64,000 nt of DNA from Oreohelix idahoensis (Eukaryota; Mollusca; Gastropoda; Stylommatophora; Oreohelicidae): positions 1 through 64,000 of the forward strand of contig JAMPIV010008045.1 of the NCBI GenBank assembly GCA_024509875.1. Reading direction: 5' to 3'. Positions 1 through 11,084 of the stretch are shown here, in pieces. The position numbers and the translations under genes were made by a program. Position 1 is the stretch's first letter, and every line of letters starts with the position of its first letter. The notes beneath the pieces are model-generated. The model ran no database searches. It had not been told where the DNA came from and saw only the letters and a list, made by a program, of their open reading frames with translations.

Positions 1-59
1 TTGCTTTTTGGTTTGTTTCCATTGCTGTCACTAAGCTTTCAGAGAAGATACAATTATCT

Positions 60-140
60 AAAACACAAAGTCTTTTACGCTTAAACATGCGCCCCAATAT
101 AACCGACAGGTGTCTAGGATGCAAAATTGAGCCTTAAAAA
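60..140 (+). repeat. Short dispersed repeat (family K), copy 1
   Basis: This block contains the core ACATGCGCCCCAATATAACC. Diverged relatives lie at about 35176-35255 and 36665-36750, each with the same order: a CTTTTA-like start, the ATGCGCCC core, AATATAACC, a GTCTAGGTTGA-like stretch (partly lost here) and an AGTTAAAAA-like end. The A-rich end suggests a retroposed short element or the tail of one. No coding potential is visible. Confidence 0.45.
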
Positions 141-331
141 GTTGTATTCTTGGTTATTTGAATTGCTTGTACGTTGATTAGGCAAGTTTTCTTGTGTTCT
201 GCATCCACACCTCAACCTGTATTTTGTTAGTAGTCTTCCCGGTACTGTATATCCTATTCTGGTATATCACAGAAGGCTCATGTTGACTGCTTCTTGCATT
301 CGGATCACGTGATTCACGTCTAGATGTTTGG

Positions 332-365
332 TTTTTTTTTTTTTTTTTTTTTTGGGGGGGGGGGG
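332..365. repeat. Poly-T/poly-G homopolymer run
   Basis: About 22 T are followed directly by about 12 G, at the border of the SINE-A copy. A second G run of about 14 lies at 436-449 inside the SINE. Such runs are prone to length errors in sequencing. Confidence 0.9.
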
Positions 366-369
366 TTTA

Positions 370-870
370 CTGACCATATTCATTGCACACGGATAACTCC
401 ATCAGTGAGCCGATCTCCTCCCATAGATCACACAAGGGGGGGGGGGGGGTGTCTCAGCACAGTGCCCTAACTCCGTAGCACTGGCAAGGATCCCAATGTG
501 TGTATACAAGAATCACACATTCTGTAAATAATTTTGTGGTGGGTAAGTTTTCCTAATTTTTAAATTTTTGCCAGGGCAGCGGCCTTATGGCCAACTCTTT
601 ACGAGTTCCAACTGCCGAGGGATTTTTAACGTGTACAACTTATACACGGGTCCTCCAATTTTTTTTTTTTTGTATGCCCTTATCCGAAAAGTCTTGGCAT
701 CCGATCCCAATGCCCAGGAGATCAGGTGGAAATATGACATGATTATAAACCACTGGTTTTGAAAAAAATGTCCATCAATTAAATTCCATGTACTGGGTGC
801 GAACCCAGTACCTTTAGAATTAGAGGCGGAAACAATACCTCTTAGCCACTCTGACCCCCATGTCTACATA
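370..870 (-). mobile_element. SINE-A copy 1 (tRNA-headed SINE)
   Basis: It aligns by eye along about 500 bp with a second copy at 15780-16228. Shared blocks include GATCTCCTCC, CCCAATGTGTGTA, ATTTTGTGGTGGGTA, CCAACTGCCG, ACACGGG, CTTATCCGA, and a tRNA-like end at about 800-866. Read on the minus strand that end has a TGGCTAAGAGGTA box-A-like stretch and a GGGTTCGCACCC box-B-like stretch. The central ACACGGGACCTCC...CTTATCCGA segment resembles the conserved core of a widespread invertebrate SINE superfamily (possibly MetaSINE), which I cannot confirm here. Homopolymer runs interrupt it. It encodes no protein. Confidence 0.75.
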
Positions 871-1420
871 TACAATGTCATGCTAAGGATTCTATAACCT
901 GTCGTTGACTCCGAAAGAGCAACAGGCTCAGTGGCCCTGGTTAAACAACAGACCATCTTTAAGTTTAAGTGTTGCCATACAGGGCCTGGTTCTGCCTTTC
1001 TGTCACGTAGGTCTTTATATCATTAAATTGCCTACATCTTCTTCCTATTCTCTCACCCGAATCCTTTTATTTTATTATATTTCCGTACTTATTTTCCTGT
1101 ATTTTTCGCATCACTCGGTTGCGAAAAATATTTTCTCAGTATTCTCAAACTTTACCTTGCGTTTTTTCTCATACTGGGATAGTGATTCTATTACATAGAT
1201 GTCAGTAGACGAAAGGTGTGATTATGTTTCATACCGAGACTAAGAGCAGACTTTTGGTCTACCATTTTTCACCTGACACTAGCGTAGGTGTCAAACCCGG
1301 CATCCTCACAGTGCAGGAACGAGACAGCTGTCTACAGTTTGCAGAAACGCATGAGGTTTTTCGTTAGAAAAACCTGGCGTAGCGTGGAAAATCGTTCCGC
1401 ACAGCAGACAGGCTGTCTGG
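870..1420. other. Unassigned intergenic DNA
   Basis: I see no recognisable gene here. An open stretch of 97 codons at 905-1198 (+) has hydrophobic, low-complexity content typical of AT-rich noncoding DNA and no motif I recognise. The right edge (1290-1420) may belong to the family L repeat that follows, but the match to the opposite arm becomes unreliable before about 1425. Confidence 0.5.
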
Positions 1421-1424
1421 GATT

Positions 1425-2800
1425 TGAAGCTGACACGCGTACATCTCGGTCAGTAGGTGGCAGTTACGACACGCGTTAAGCTGACGTAAATGTTGGGAGT
1501 AGGGGAGATAATTTCGCTTGGCGAAATAAGTTGGGGCCCTTTGTCTGATTTTAAGATATTGGCCCGAGTTTGAAACTTTATTTTCATTTCACTCAGTAAC
1601 TTCGCAGTTAGACAGAACAAGCCTTCGTTCGATTTCTAAATAATCTCTGTTAATAGAGATGGCCTTTAGTTTGGTCGAAGTGGTTTAAGTTCTTAGTACT
1701 TCTGTGTTTGAGGTATATTAATATTATATATCTAGTATTGTGTGTAGGGTTTAAAGTGTTTAATCGCTTAGTTTTTTCCCTAGTTAGATTTGGTGCAGAG
1801 CAACTAATTTATAGTTTGTATTATTTTTCTAGTGACGCACACGGTGGAAAGCAGAATAAATTATATTTCTAGCGTAACAGACATGTAGCTATAATGAATT
1901 TAATTTAACTGCTAACTACTCAGTCGAGAATATTTTATATCTAACTTATAAATGCTAGATGCGACATCAGTGAATATTGACGGAATACGCATGATATTCA
2001 AAGTCGTGAGTACCTGTATGAGAGGCCATGGCGGAATGAATGAGTGTACGCTGGTTTGAGTGATATTTTCACTAGATATATCTTTGACACCCTGTTGCTG
2101 TCCTATTTTTTTTTCAATCTGCATAATTTGTTGCTAAGGCTAGAGTTCTTGTGTTTTTGTCTTAGGTTAAATCAGATTTTTTTTTCAAACTCTGTGCATA
2201 TAATTACGAGATAAAACGAAGAAAACTCTTAGACTCAAACCCTATGTATCTGTGACTCGGGCGCCATCATCTGTTCTCTTAACGGGGCCGGGCTAAACCT
2301 AGAGTTAACACTATAACGGGGCTATCATCCTTGCAACATTTCCTTGAATTTTTATGACTATGTGTATATGTATTTTCCTTGATGTACTTTCTTTGATGTT
2401 GTGAGCCGATTTTTCCTGATATTAAAAATCGCTCTTGAACTTAATAATCGTGTTTGGTCAGCTCGTTCTAGATGTATATATATCATTGTTATAGTTTTCC
2501 CACGTCTGTGTGTTTACCTGTCGTCACGTGTATGTGCGTGCCTGTGAGTGATAGAAATATACGTAATATGTATATTGGTGTAGTCTGTCTGACGCTGTAA
2601 CAACTGTTGTAGAAGATAGGTGAGAGAGAGAAGAATTCTTTTCGCTTTCAGAGACAGCCACTATATCAAAATCTATCATCTCACGTGTGTGGAAATTCTA
2701 TTACCTTTCACTAACTCTCACTGAGTCTATCACCTATTCAATCCTATTCAGAAGGGACCAAACCTAGTCTTAATTCTCCTATCGAAAATCTACGACAGAT
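1425..2800 (+). mobile_element. Family L long LTR-like repeat, copy 1 (left arm of inverted pair)
   Basis: This is the reverse complement of 11282-13430 over most of its length. The inner part (about 2040-2800) matches very closely, including TTTGGTCAGCTCGTTCT, the GAGAGAGAAGAATTC block and CAGAAGGGACCAAACCTAG. The outer part (1425-2030) matches at lower identity. Relative to the right arm it lacks about 0.7 kb near 2005. Related tails occur at 33380-33720, 53990-54340 and 61030-61340. Features compatible with a long terminal repeat are an AATAATC polyadenylation-like stretch and a long non-coding body. I see no protein domain. It could instead be a terminal inverted repeat of a DNA element. 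It is interrupted on the right by a family G SINE. Confidence 0.6.
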
Positions 2801-2965
2801 AGTAACGATTCACTCCCATAGCGAGGCGGTGTTGTCGTTCTGTTGGTCCTGGGGTCGAGTCTCCGGTAAACCTATCACTTCTGTTATTTTTTTTATGTCT
2901 CTTTACTTTTCTACTTCCGTATTTCTCACGAGTGCCTGAAACATACCTGTATGTGCTGTATTATT
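2801..2965 (+). mobile_element. Family G SINE-like copy inserted at the end of family L
   Basis: The order of blocks matches the other family G copies (37025-37225, 54980-55195, 55416-55615). It has a tRNA-like head with GGTCCTGGGGTCGAGTC (box-B-like), a GTTT..CTGTT spacer, then CTACTTCCGTATTTC..CGAGTGCCTGA.ACATACCT. It begins where the match between the two family L arms stops, so it probably inserted into or beside that element. It is diverged and encodes no protein. Confidence 0.5.
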
Positions 2966-3655
2966 TATTTACTTGAAGAAGTGGCAAAAGGAAACTTGAA
3001 ACGCTAGTGCTTATCACAAACCCGACATATTTTAGCGGTAAAGTACCTCTTGATATCCTATGTGTTTTCTTGTCATTATGCATACTACATTAAAAAAAAA
3101 AATAATAATAACAATAATAAATAGGTATAGTCAATTTTACAATTGAATGATAGACCAACGCATGGGACTTTTCGTGGTTTGCGCTTCGTTAATCAATCAC
3201 AGAGACAAACGCAAGAAATATAAATATGTATAGGTTAAGCTTAAGACAACGACAAAGAACACTGACAATATATTGAACAGAAAATAATGAAAAAGAAGAC
3301 GATGAGAACATGAAAACATTCAAAGAAACTAAGAACAACTAAAAGTAACAATAAATATGCAAGTAAAAATACAGAAAAGAAATTCAACAATATCAACGCA
3401 ACGAATCTAACAAAAAATGCAAAAGAGAAAATAAAAATGCAGGAATAGTAAAGAAGTGACTCTGGAGAGATCCAAAAAGGCAAAATAGCTAGGTATCACA
3501 CTTTTGGATGAGGCAAAAGATATCGTTTACTTGTCTTGGTTCTTAATCAGAGTGATCTCCCCTTGCCAAAATGGTGACTTAACGTTTAACGGCAGCGATT
3601 TCTACATTAGTGTTGTTGTTAGAAACCAGTGAAATAGATAGAGAGACCACACTGC
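2966..3655. other. AT-rich intergenic DNA
   Basis: This holds A-rich sequence with an AATAATAATAACAATAATAA stretch near 3100-3120 and a long purine-rich block at 3240-3480. The block gives an 80-codon open frame on the minus strand with a purely hydrophobic low-complexity translation. I do not consider it a gene. Confidence 0.6.
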
Positions 3656-3659
3656 TGCC

Positions 3660-4005
3660 TTTCAGGTAGGCTGGGGACATTCAAAGGCTAAGGAAGGCAA
3701 CCCGACATAAATGCCTGTTAAAATCTGAGGCACAGGGCCACAAGCCTTACGAAACAGTGCAACGTACATCACCTGATGTTGACGTCATTAAACAGTAAGG
3801 AAAATGTCGCTTACCCCGTAGCTCCCGCTGGGCTGCACTTAGGCAAAGGGACTGCTGAACATCTGCTTCAAAGATGCCCAACACATGTGGAACAGAGAAA
3901 GCGCATTTGGCCGACACCAGTACCATTCGTGGAAAAGCTCTATGGGATTACAAATTACCTCAAGCAAACTTTCTTTGAAAACATTCAAGGAGACGTCTGA
4001 GAGTG
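3660..4005 (+). pseudogene. LINE 3'-terminal ORF fragment (zinc-knuckle-like tail)
   Basis: The frame 3776-4000 contains GTAEHLLQRCPTHVEQRKRIWP followed by a KLYG motif, split here as GTAEHLLQRCP and THVEQRKRIWP. This pattern (TAEH.LQ.CP...R...WP....KLYG) is typical of the extreme C terminus of many invertebrate non-LTR retrotransposon ORF2 proteins, after the RNase H or RT region. The preceding bases read as a decayed upstream part in other frames. The element is 5'-truncated and no catalytic domain remains. Confidence 0.7.
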
Positions 4006-4438
4006 TACGAAGAAGTTTCCAGTACGTTTTTTTTTTGTTTTACATTTAATTACATTATATCCCTGGACATTCACGTTGTGGGGTTCCCCCCCGCCCCCCC
4101 CCCCCCCCTGATTGTGTCGGAAGACGTGTTAAAAGTTGAGAATCATGCATCCTTGGCTGATGTGAGGACCCGGGCCAAATGACCCCGCCGGTCTCTCCTC
4201 TTGTAGGGCTTGTGTGTGAGTCCGTTTGTGAATCTATTCACCTACTTCTTCTTCCTTTCCGTCTTCGGGTCTAGTTTTTAAAGCCTCTCTTCCACAAACT
4301 CAGGCAGGACTATCAGTAAAAGGAGTACACGCACGATAAAAAGAAGCATGGGAAGAATCAAAGGTAAGAAGTGGAGACACGAATAAGAAAGATCTAGAAT
4401 AAGGTGAAGTCATTATCATCCTCATTTTACTTTTGTCC
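4006..4438. other. Intergenic DNA with a C-rich homopolymer
   Basis: A C-rich run at about 4087-4110 is the main landmark. I see no gene. The 61-codon minus-strand open frame starting near 4485 overlaps a dispersed repeat and has no recognisable motif. Confidence 0.55.
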
Positions 4439-4439
4439 C

Positions 4440-4580
4440 CCAGTGGAGCATGGAACCACTGCTGCAGCTGGCCTGCATAAAGCATTCACATGTTTTTTTT
4501 TTCAGCGGTAGTTTATGTAGCTATTCGTTGTACATGTTGAGGTTGCCAGCTCCCATACACAATCTCTTATTTGTCGTCTT
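4440..4580 (-). repeat. Dispersed repeat family H, copy (minus)
   Basis: Read on the minus strand it carries the order seen in other copies: a GACGAC-like start, GCTGGCAACCTCA, and a distal CACTGCTGCAG..GGTTCCATGC block. Equivalent pieces occur at 21990-22165 (+), 34280-34365 (+) and 48885-49065 (-). It is non-coding. It could be a SINE body, since some copies are separated from any tRNA-like head. Confidence 0.5.
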
Positions 4581-5773
4581 GTATACATGTGTATGTATTA
4601 ATAATTCTGTTTCCTATCACATATATTATTATCATAAATTTTAATTAATCTCCCTTTTTGGGGGTTTGTTTATTGTCCCTACTTAATATGTATTCTCTTA
4701 ATCCCGGACACGTAAACGATTTTGAATCTCCACGCATGGTGACCTGTCTCGACCGGAAGATATACTTTTTATTTATTCTTTTAATTTATTTTCTCATGTT
4801 GCTTACTTAGCTATTGCTTTCTTTCCTTTCCTTGATGAAGGTCTTGTGGCCGCAACGTATGCACTTTTCGTTGTCATTTGTCCTCGTAAGACGCATTACT
4901 TTTTTTTCCAAGATAATTTTTTTTTTTTACATATCATCTTATGGCCCTATCTATGCATCTATCCTTCCGTCCTAATGTTGTGTCGCTGCAATTTTATTCA
5001 AGGCAAACGAACCAGTGTCTGAGTTGGGGTTTTTTACCATCTCTCCCACATTAGCTGTCACACTATTAACACAGCTCCATCTCCACAATGCTCACGCTTT
5101 CGTTCTGTGCGGCAACTTCATATAGACGCAATAATTCCAGGGGAGTGCCCTTCTTGCCATTCTACAGTGCACTTTTTTGCTATTCTACGGTGCACTTTTC
5201 TTGCGACGTGCAAGCCTTTCAAATTTTTTCATACATTTGAAAATTGTTTTTTTCCGAATTCATGTTCTGAAATTTTTTGTTAAATTATTTATATTTTTCG
5301 TGCTGGTGGAGCAGCCAGTGATGGATAAGTGATACGTAAGATTTTAGACTTGTCGCAATATGGTTTGATACGACAATCATCTTGTGACATGCACGACTTG
5401 AACGAGCAGGGTCGGCACCAAGGAAGAACCAATAGTACCCCTGGCTGAAGGTGTCAAGGCCCAGGAGCGCCATCTCTGTCTTATAGTCAACAATGAAAAA
5501 ACCATGAATCAATTATAGTTGAAATCTGTCGTCTTTTTATTATCTTTTTTTTTCTGTGAGTTTGACTTTCTGTCCTTGTTATTTTTGTCTGCTATTTCGT
5601 TGTTCCCCTTCATTATAAAAAAATGAGACGGAGCAATGGAAAAAAATATTTACAAATTACGTCTTTTACTCAACTCCAGTTGTCACGAAACATGCAAAGC
5701 TGCCATCTTCATTTCGCACTTCCGCTTTCCTATTGCACTACCTCTCTAGTAATATTAGCGTGAAATAGCATAT

Positions 5774-5776
<3 letters not shown>
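4581..5776. other. Intergenic DNA, no gene seen
   Basis: This stretch is AT-rich with T runs. Short open frames have no recognisable motif. A direct repeat of about 24 bp (two forms of TTCTACAGTGCACTTTTTTGC) lies at 5160-5205. Confidence 0.5.

Positions 5777-5862
<86 letters not shown>
5777..5862. repeat. (TA)n microsatellite
   Basis: About 43 uninterrupted TA dinucleotides, ending in TACACACGTATATG. Confidence 0.97.
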
Positions 5863-5867
<5 letters not shown>

Positions 5868-5919
5868 GTATATGTATCATAGCCCCTTCAGCCATAATTG
5901 AGTATGAGAAAGCACCCCT

Positions 5920-6394
5920 GAGGTGACAGCCCTCAGATGCTTGTTTTTCTGGTGTTCCTGTCGACGTTTTCTACTCCCTTCTGCTTGCCGTGAGAGCTTC
6001 TTTTCGCCCAATCTGAGGTGGCGCCGTAGAGATAACTCCACCTGGTTCGTCCGGCAGCTTCATCCTTCTAGATTGATGGATTTATGTCCAATGCCCTCAT
6101 GTCTCTCTTACACACTTCTGTGAACCTCAGCTGCGGTCTCCCAACTGTTCTTTTGCCATCCGCCAGTTGTCCGTAGAAGATAGCTTTTGTGATCTGCCCA
6201 TATTCCATGGTGCGGACATGGCCAAGCCAGCGTAGTCTGCGCTGTCTAAGCAGTGTATACATGCTTTGAAGGCGAGCACGTGACAACACCTCAAAATTTG
6301 TTACGTTCCCCTTCCACGAAATACCGAGGATGTGGCGTAGACACCCTTGATGGATCACATGTATATATATACAATCACTGCATAGCAGTACCAT
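5920..6394 (-). pseudogene. LINE ORF2 C-terminal fragment
   Basis: The minus-strand frame at 6068-6394 reads HPRCLRHILGISW-like sequence (here GCLRHILGISW), then LRQRRLRWLGHV, then a YGQLADGKR.VGRPQLRF block, then VCKRDMRALDI. This succession is characteristic of the region after the reverse transcriptase in one abundant group of invertebrate LINEs. Beyond the ALDI motif the frame is broken by a stop, but the lower coordinates still read as the expected basic tail (GEKKLSRQAEG and KRRQEHQKNK) in shifted frames. It is 5'-truncated and lacks the RT catalytic core. Confidence 0.85.
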
Positions 6395-6944
6395 TTGTTA
6401 TACATGGAGTTTGCATGATATTCTCCTAAAGCCGGCCCTGTGTACGATTATCTGGTTATGAGCATTTCGGTACGTCAGATACTGTTTTCCTGGCTATCTT
6501 GTCATCCGTTTGTGTCTTCCTCTGCCGCTTTTACACTTTACTTTTCCCGGTGTCTTTGTAACGATGATATGAGGACAATCATCAAATGGAGTTTCTTCTT
6601 GTACTTCATTGTTTCTCATAAACATTGAACATGTCTTTCTCTTAAACATAAGATTTCCACATTTTTTTTTTGGCCAGCGACCCTATGTTTTTATTTTATT
6701 ATTTATGTTTCACTTCTCTCGACTTCTAAGGGTATAATTTCTTATTTTTCTCATATTTATCCGAGATTTCCCTTACTGAAGACCTTCGCGACTCCACTGA
6801 AGACTTCACCACTCCACTGAAGACTTCACCACTCCACTGAAGACTTTCTCGATCTTGGGTTTGTCTTAGACACAAAGTTTTTCTTTTTTTCTTTTCGTGT
6901 AGACAAAAAGGCTTTTTTCCCCCTAGACACGAAGACTCTCCTGT
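6395..6944. other. Intergenic DNA with a short 20-bp tandem repeat
   Basis: At about 6790-6848 the unit CTCCACTGAAGACTTCACCA is repeated about 2.5 to 3 times. An 88-codon open frame on the minus strand spans this and the border of the next repeat. It has no recognisable domain, and I regard it as fortuitous. Confidence 0.55.
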
Positions 6945-7270
6945 CACAGGTTGCCTCCCCTTAGCTCTGCAGTAGTGGTCCAACAGTGGCAAAAACTCAA
7001 GAGTAACTGATGTGGGTCCTTAAAGGTGTCTACCTTCGCACAAGATTACTCTTGGCAGAGTTGTAGATAGAAGGATAATGATGCTTTTACCTCCAGGTAT
7101 TAATCACAAGATATTCAGAAAAACGAGAACAATGTTGCATTGCCTGAGCACGTTTACTCTAGTATCTACCGACAACTTTTGTGAAGGATAGGGTTATCTT
7201 ATAATTTGTAGCTCGTTCAAGCCCCCAGCTGAGTTAATTCAGCGAATTTCCTCTATTATTATTTAGTACC
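6945..7270 (+). repeat. Dispersed repeat family D, copy 1
   Basis: The blocks CAGTAGTGGTCCA, AAAACTCAAGAGTA, GGTGTCTACCTTCGCACAAG, GCAGAGTTGTAGATAGA and GGATAATGATGCTT are shared in order with 45535-45830 (+), 14165-14485 (-) and 20735-20935 (-). The 3' part (CCCAGCTGAGTTAATTCAGCGAA) is also shared with the 45 kb copy. It is non-coding, with no tRNA-like head that I can see, so SINE versus MITE is undecided. The strand label is arbitrary. Confidence 0.7.
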
Positions 7271-7595
7271 TCTTTTTGAGTGTATTTAAGAACTTGTCTG
7301 AGACATATGGATACAACACATTCAAAATGATTAAATCAACTTTAAATTTGGATAGATATAAATAACAAATTTAATAATCGCTTAGGTTTTAACAGTTATT
7401 AAAAATTGAATATTGCTTAACAAAAGTTGGTCACCATCATATAATGTTAATGGGGAATTATATAAGGGGAAGTTTTACTTGGCAGTTTTTATGTGTACAT
7501 TTAGAGTTGCTGGGGGATTCTGCTCCCGCTGGTGTTTTGGTTCTTCGCAGATAGGTGACTGGGTTGCTCACGTTTCTGGTCAAGATTAAGATTTC
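7271..7595. other. Intergenic DNA, no gene seen
   Basis: AT-rich sequence without recognisable motifs. Confidence 0.5.
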
Positions 7596-7599
7596 CAGT

Positions 7600-7810
7600 A
7601 CGTTCTAAGTAAAACCAGGGAGTAACTGCAAAGCTGATCTCGCGTCTCTAAGACCCGTCTGATGATGGTGTCTAGCGTCGACTTCAGGCCACTTATACCC
7701 TCACTTGTTCCAGAAATAGTACCCTCAGCTGGTACCACCAACTAGTATGGCAAAACAAGAGAAACGAATACCCTCTGAGTATTGAGTTTCCCGACACATA
7801 CTAATGTGTC
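7600..7810 (+). mobile_element. Family L inner-end fragment
   Basis: The stretch GGCCACTTATACCC..ACTTGTTCC.AGAAATAGT....AGCTGGTACCACCAA...TATGG is the diverged counterpart of the minus strand of 11085-11280. It lies just inside the inner border of the right-hand family L copy. It is a short, isolated fragment and does not code. Confidence 0.5.
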
Positions 7811-7959
7811 CCTATTTTCCCTTTTCCACCATCCCATTTATCTTCAGAATTGTTACCCTCTCTGAGAATTAATCTTAATCCATGTGGGCGAAAAACTATC
7901 TTTATATTTAAAAGGAATAGTTTTATATTTAACTTTAGTTGAAATTGTTAACAATATAG

Positions 7960-8115
7960 TTTGAATATGTTTACATTTACATCAGTTGAAACGGTTGTAC
8001 ACTTTCATTGCATTTAGAGTGAATATGTTTTACATTTAGACTGGTTGAAAAGGTTGAAACGTTCATTACATTTAGAGTGAATACGTTTTACATTTACACT
8101 GGTTTAAAAGGTTAA
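7960..8115. repeat. 58-bp degenerate tandem repeat
   Basis: The unit GAATATGTTTTACATTTA...GTTGAAA.GGTTGAAAC..TTCATTACATTTAGAGT occurs about 2.6 times in a row, with about 80-90 per cent identity by eye. It is non-coding. Confidence 0.8.
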
Positions 8116-9415
8116 TAATATAACAAGTATGTACATCATTTCTTTCATCATTCCCTCCCTGCTCCATATGGAACTTGGGACAACCTCTGCTTTTGGTTCT
8201 TTATAAGAAACTCGTATTAAAGCAGTCACCAGCCCTGGCAGTGGTGGTTCATAAAATAATCATTCTATTTGCTGATGTTGCCAGCCTCAAATGACTTGGA
8301 CATCCAGTAGCAATTTTCACATATTAATCATCACATGTCAATCTATACTTATTAGTTCACATGTTAATAAGGAAAAGATATAGAATTCAAAATGTACAAC
8401 TTACGCCAATCTTTAGACTCACAGACTGCTGGCTCAGAGAAATAAAGGCACTTGTAGAGGTTTCTTACACCTGGTCTGTGGTGTTGTTACTTTAACAATA
8501 AGTTCCCACTTTGACTTGTGTTTCAGTTCCCTCAGATTCTGGTTTTCCGTGTTAAAATGGTCGAGTTTTTCCTGGGCTTTTAAGTCCTGAGAATGCTCAA
8601 ACAAGGTCCGGTCTGATAAATGAAAGCTGATTTTAATTTTTATTCTGGCAAGGTCTGGTTGTTTTCTTGGCGCGAGTGAATTTTCAGTGTTCCACTCTGG
8701 CTGAAGTGTCAGGTTATATTGCCTGTCTTCCCCCGCATTTATTTGTTACGATGTTAAGCAGGGCTCCAATCGAAGGGGTGTTGTGCCTTCATTCCGAGTG
8801 TCTGCCAATCGTTTCAAACATGCGTGTTTTGTGGGATAATTAAAATTATTTCTTCATGGAAATTTCTGCGCGTTACTGCAGAGGTCATGTATCCCAAATA
8901 TGGAATGACAACATCCGATCCTCTCTCGGCAATGTTTACAAATAACGTCTTACATTTCCCCGGACTATTACAACATTTCCGCTCAGGTGTCTCCGACTGA
9001 TAATTGCGTGTCTGTAATCTGTCCACAGACGGGTAATTTATCGCCCGGCACGCCTTAGGCAAACCCTAAGCTCGGTCGCTGACTGGCCCAACTAGGTTCA
9101 TGACGAATTATTACTGAGAAGAGTGTAAGATGATTTGAAAGTACAAAATATCTGCTTCATAGAATGAAACGAAAAGGGCCGACCGCGGAAATGCAAGTAA
9201 TTTAGTACACAAAAATGTAACTAAATACTGCCGTAGAGGAAAAGAGATCGACCCAATGTTCTGTGACATCTCCCGTAACAAGACCTACAGACTGTACCCT
9301 GAACATAAAACTTGTCTTCCTTTAGCCATACAGGCTTTCTCTTGGACCCGAAGTCAGTCTTGTAATACATAAGCTGCTGTTATCATAGATATAACGTTCT
9401 CTTTGTCCCAGACGG
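8116..9415. other. Intergenic DNA, no gene seen
   Basis: No recognisable gene. An 82-codon minus-strand open frame at 8814-9062 has ordinary composition but no motif I can place, and it lacks flanking support. At about 8150-8330 the words CCTCCCTGCT and GTTGCCAGCCTCA hint at a family H-like repeat. Confidence 0.45.
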
Positions 9416-9485
9416 TTTTTCTGTTTTCTAGTCTTCTACTTCTTTATTTCTTAGGAGTACCTAAACATGCCCATTTATGTCTGTG
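9416..9485 (+). repeat. Family G SINE tail fragment
   Basis: TCTTCTACTTCTTTATTTC..AGGAGTACCT.AACATGCCC matches the 3' half of family G (TTCTACTTCTTTATTTCC, then GAGTGCCTGATAACATACC). The tRNA-like head is missing. Confidence 0.5.
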
Positions 9486-10165
9486 ACAAAACGAGGCGGC
9501 CGCTATCGATCTTTGTTTCACTCCGGCAGTTGCGGTACATATGTAAAACTGATTTTTATTGTGTGCTCTCAATTGTCGCACTTTTCTTTCTTTCTTTTTT
9601 TCTTCGTTATTTTTCTGCTAAGTTGCAGATATTTGAGTATTGTCGAATTGCTTGACACTCCCTGTAGGTGATAATAATCTCATATGCTTGCCGCTACCCA
9701 GATTTGCTGAGATAATTACTCGCAGTCGCAAGGGAGCGGCACAGCTTGGCTAAGATTAACACACGATCTCGTGTACGCGGCGGAAACTTATGACATAAGC
9801 GTTTCCAGTCCTACTTGTTATGGCAAGAGTACTTTCTGATAAAGTAATGATGGTTACATTTTGAACACGCTGTTGTATGAGTTTACCGATCTGTCCGTAA
9901 GTTTGTACACAAGGGCATCGGACATCTTATTACCATATTTGAGAGAGTTGACCTCTGCCTTACGTTCAAAATTATCCGATGTCGGAATATTTTGAAATTA
10001 CCCCATAACCCGCCTGTTTGAATATGATTGGAGTTTTTTGATAGCTCATAACAAACGAAGGCGTGGGAAGGCAGGGAATATAATCTGATCATTTTCTCAA
10101 GCTATTTCACTTGAGAAATCGCTCGCCAAGACACCAGATTGCTACAGAGAAGAATTAGAATTCAG
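9486..10165. other. Intergenic DNA, no gene seen
   Basis: Several overlapping 60-70 codon open frames on both strands have no recognisable motifs. No splice-site-bounded exon with a known domain is visible. Confidence 0.45.
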
Positions 10166-10170
10166 AATTC

Positions 10171-10663
10171 AGAGGTTGGTAAGAAAACGAAGATGGCTGT
10201 ATACCGCTCCACCTATGTCCCAGTCTTGACATATGGATGCGAGTCGTGGGCAATGACTACAACCCACAAAAGCCAGATCCAAACCTCAGAAATGAGGTAT
10301 CTGAGGAAAGTGGTTGAAGTAACAAGAAGAGACATGGTCCGCAACCAGACGATCCGTCAAGGCCTAAAATCCCATCCGCTGCAAACCCAAATAGAACAGT
10401 CCCAACTAAGATGGTTTGGCCATGTCTGCAGAATGGGAGAAGATCGGCTACCACGACAAGCATGGGAAACAAAGAGCCAGGGATCCAGACCTCCAGGACG
10501 ACCCAGAGTCCGCTGGGAGGACAACATTAGACAATCTTTGAAGGACCGAGGACTAGAATGGAACCAGGCCAGGAAGAAGACAGCTGATAGAATGGTCTGG
10601 CGCTCTCTCTTCCAAACCTTTACACCTCACGGTAGAAGGGGAACGACTAAGTAAGTAAGTAAG
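10171..10663 (+). pseudogene. LINE 3' end, copy 1 of three (WFGHVCRM family)
   Basis: This is the C-terminal part of a non-LTR retrotransposon ORF2. Landmarks in order are YRSTYVPVLTYGCESW, SEMRYLRKVVEVTRRD, LRWFGHVCRMGEDR, RPPGRPRVRWEDNIRQSL and a DRGLEW...RKKTADR end. It is nearly identical to 34437-35010 and 47066-47632. A 2-base insertion in the CTCTCT run near 10603 shifts the last dozen codons relative to the 34 kb copy. It ends in a (TAAG)n tail, the microsatellite-like 3' end expected of LINEs. The copy is heavily 5'-truncated, with no endonuclease or RT core. Confidence 0.9.
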
Positions 10664-11080
10664 TAATTCCTTCTTAAAATACCGGACCCTTTTATTGGAG
10701 TATTTATCAGGACTTACAATATAGCCCAGGAAATCTCTAACATTTTAAATAAGGAAACCGGGACCGAGGAAACTGAAGGACCACACACGAAGCCAGTGAT
10801 GGGACTTATTAAATTAACGACACCCCAGACGCGTGTAAGAGGCCGATTCAAGTCTCTTTTATTCATCTGACCAAAACGTCTGTGAGCCAGGATTGGCGTA
10901 AGTTGTGATTTACATTTCATATTTTATTACTAACATGTGAACTAACATATATATATGTATATATTACCATATGAATTTTAATATGTGAAACTCGCTTGCG
11001 GATGTCAAACTCATTTGAGGCTGGCAACCTCAGCGTATAGAATGATGATGGTGGTATGGGAAGATAGGAACCCATAACTA
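10664..11080. other. Intergenic DNA with a family H fragment
   Basis: No gene is seen. The words GAGGCTGGCAACCTCA near 11018-11033 are the hallmark of dispersed family H. An alternating TATATATGTATATAT tract is at 10949-10964. Confidence 0.5.
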
Positions 11081-11084
11081 TGGG

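Noticed and set aside
905..1198. 97-codon open frame
   Set aside because: Hydrophobic low-complexity reading in AT-rich DNA with no motif or supporting context.
3241..3483. 80-codon minus-strand frame resembling a membrane peptide
   Set aside because: It is the antisense of an A-rich tract, so Phe, Leu, Ile and Val dominate for compositional reasons.
10257..10472. Antisense 71-codon frame repeated at 34615-34830 and 47235-47510
   Set aside because: It is only the reverse strand of the repeated LINE C terminus.
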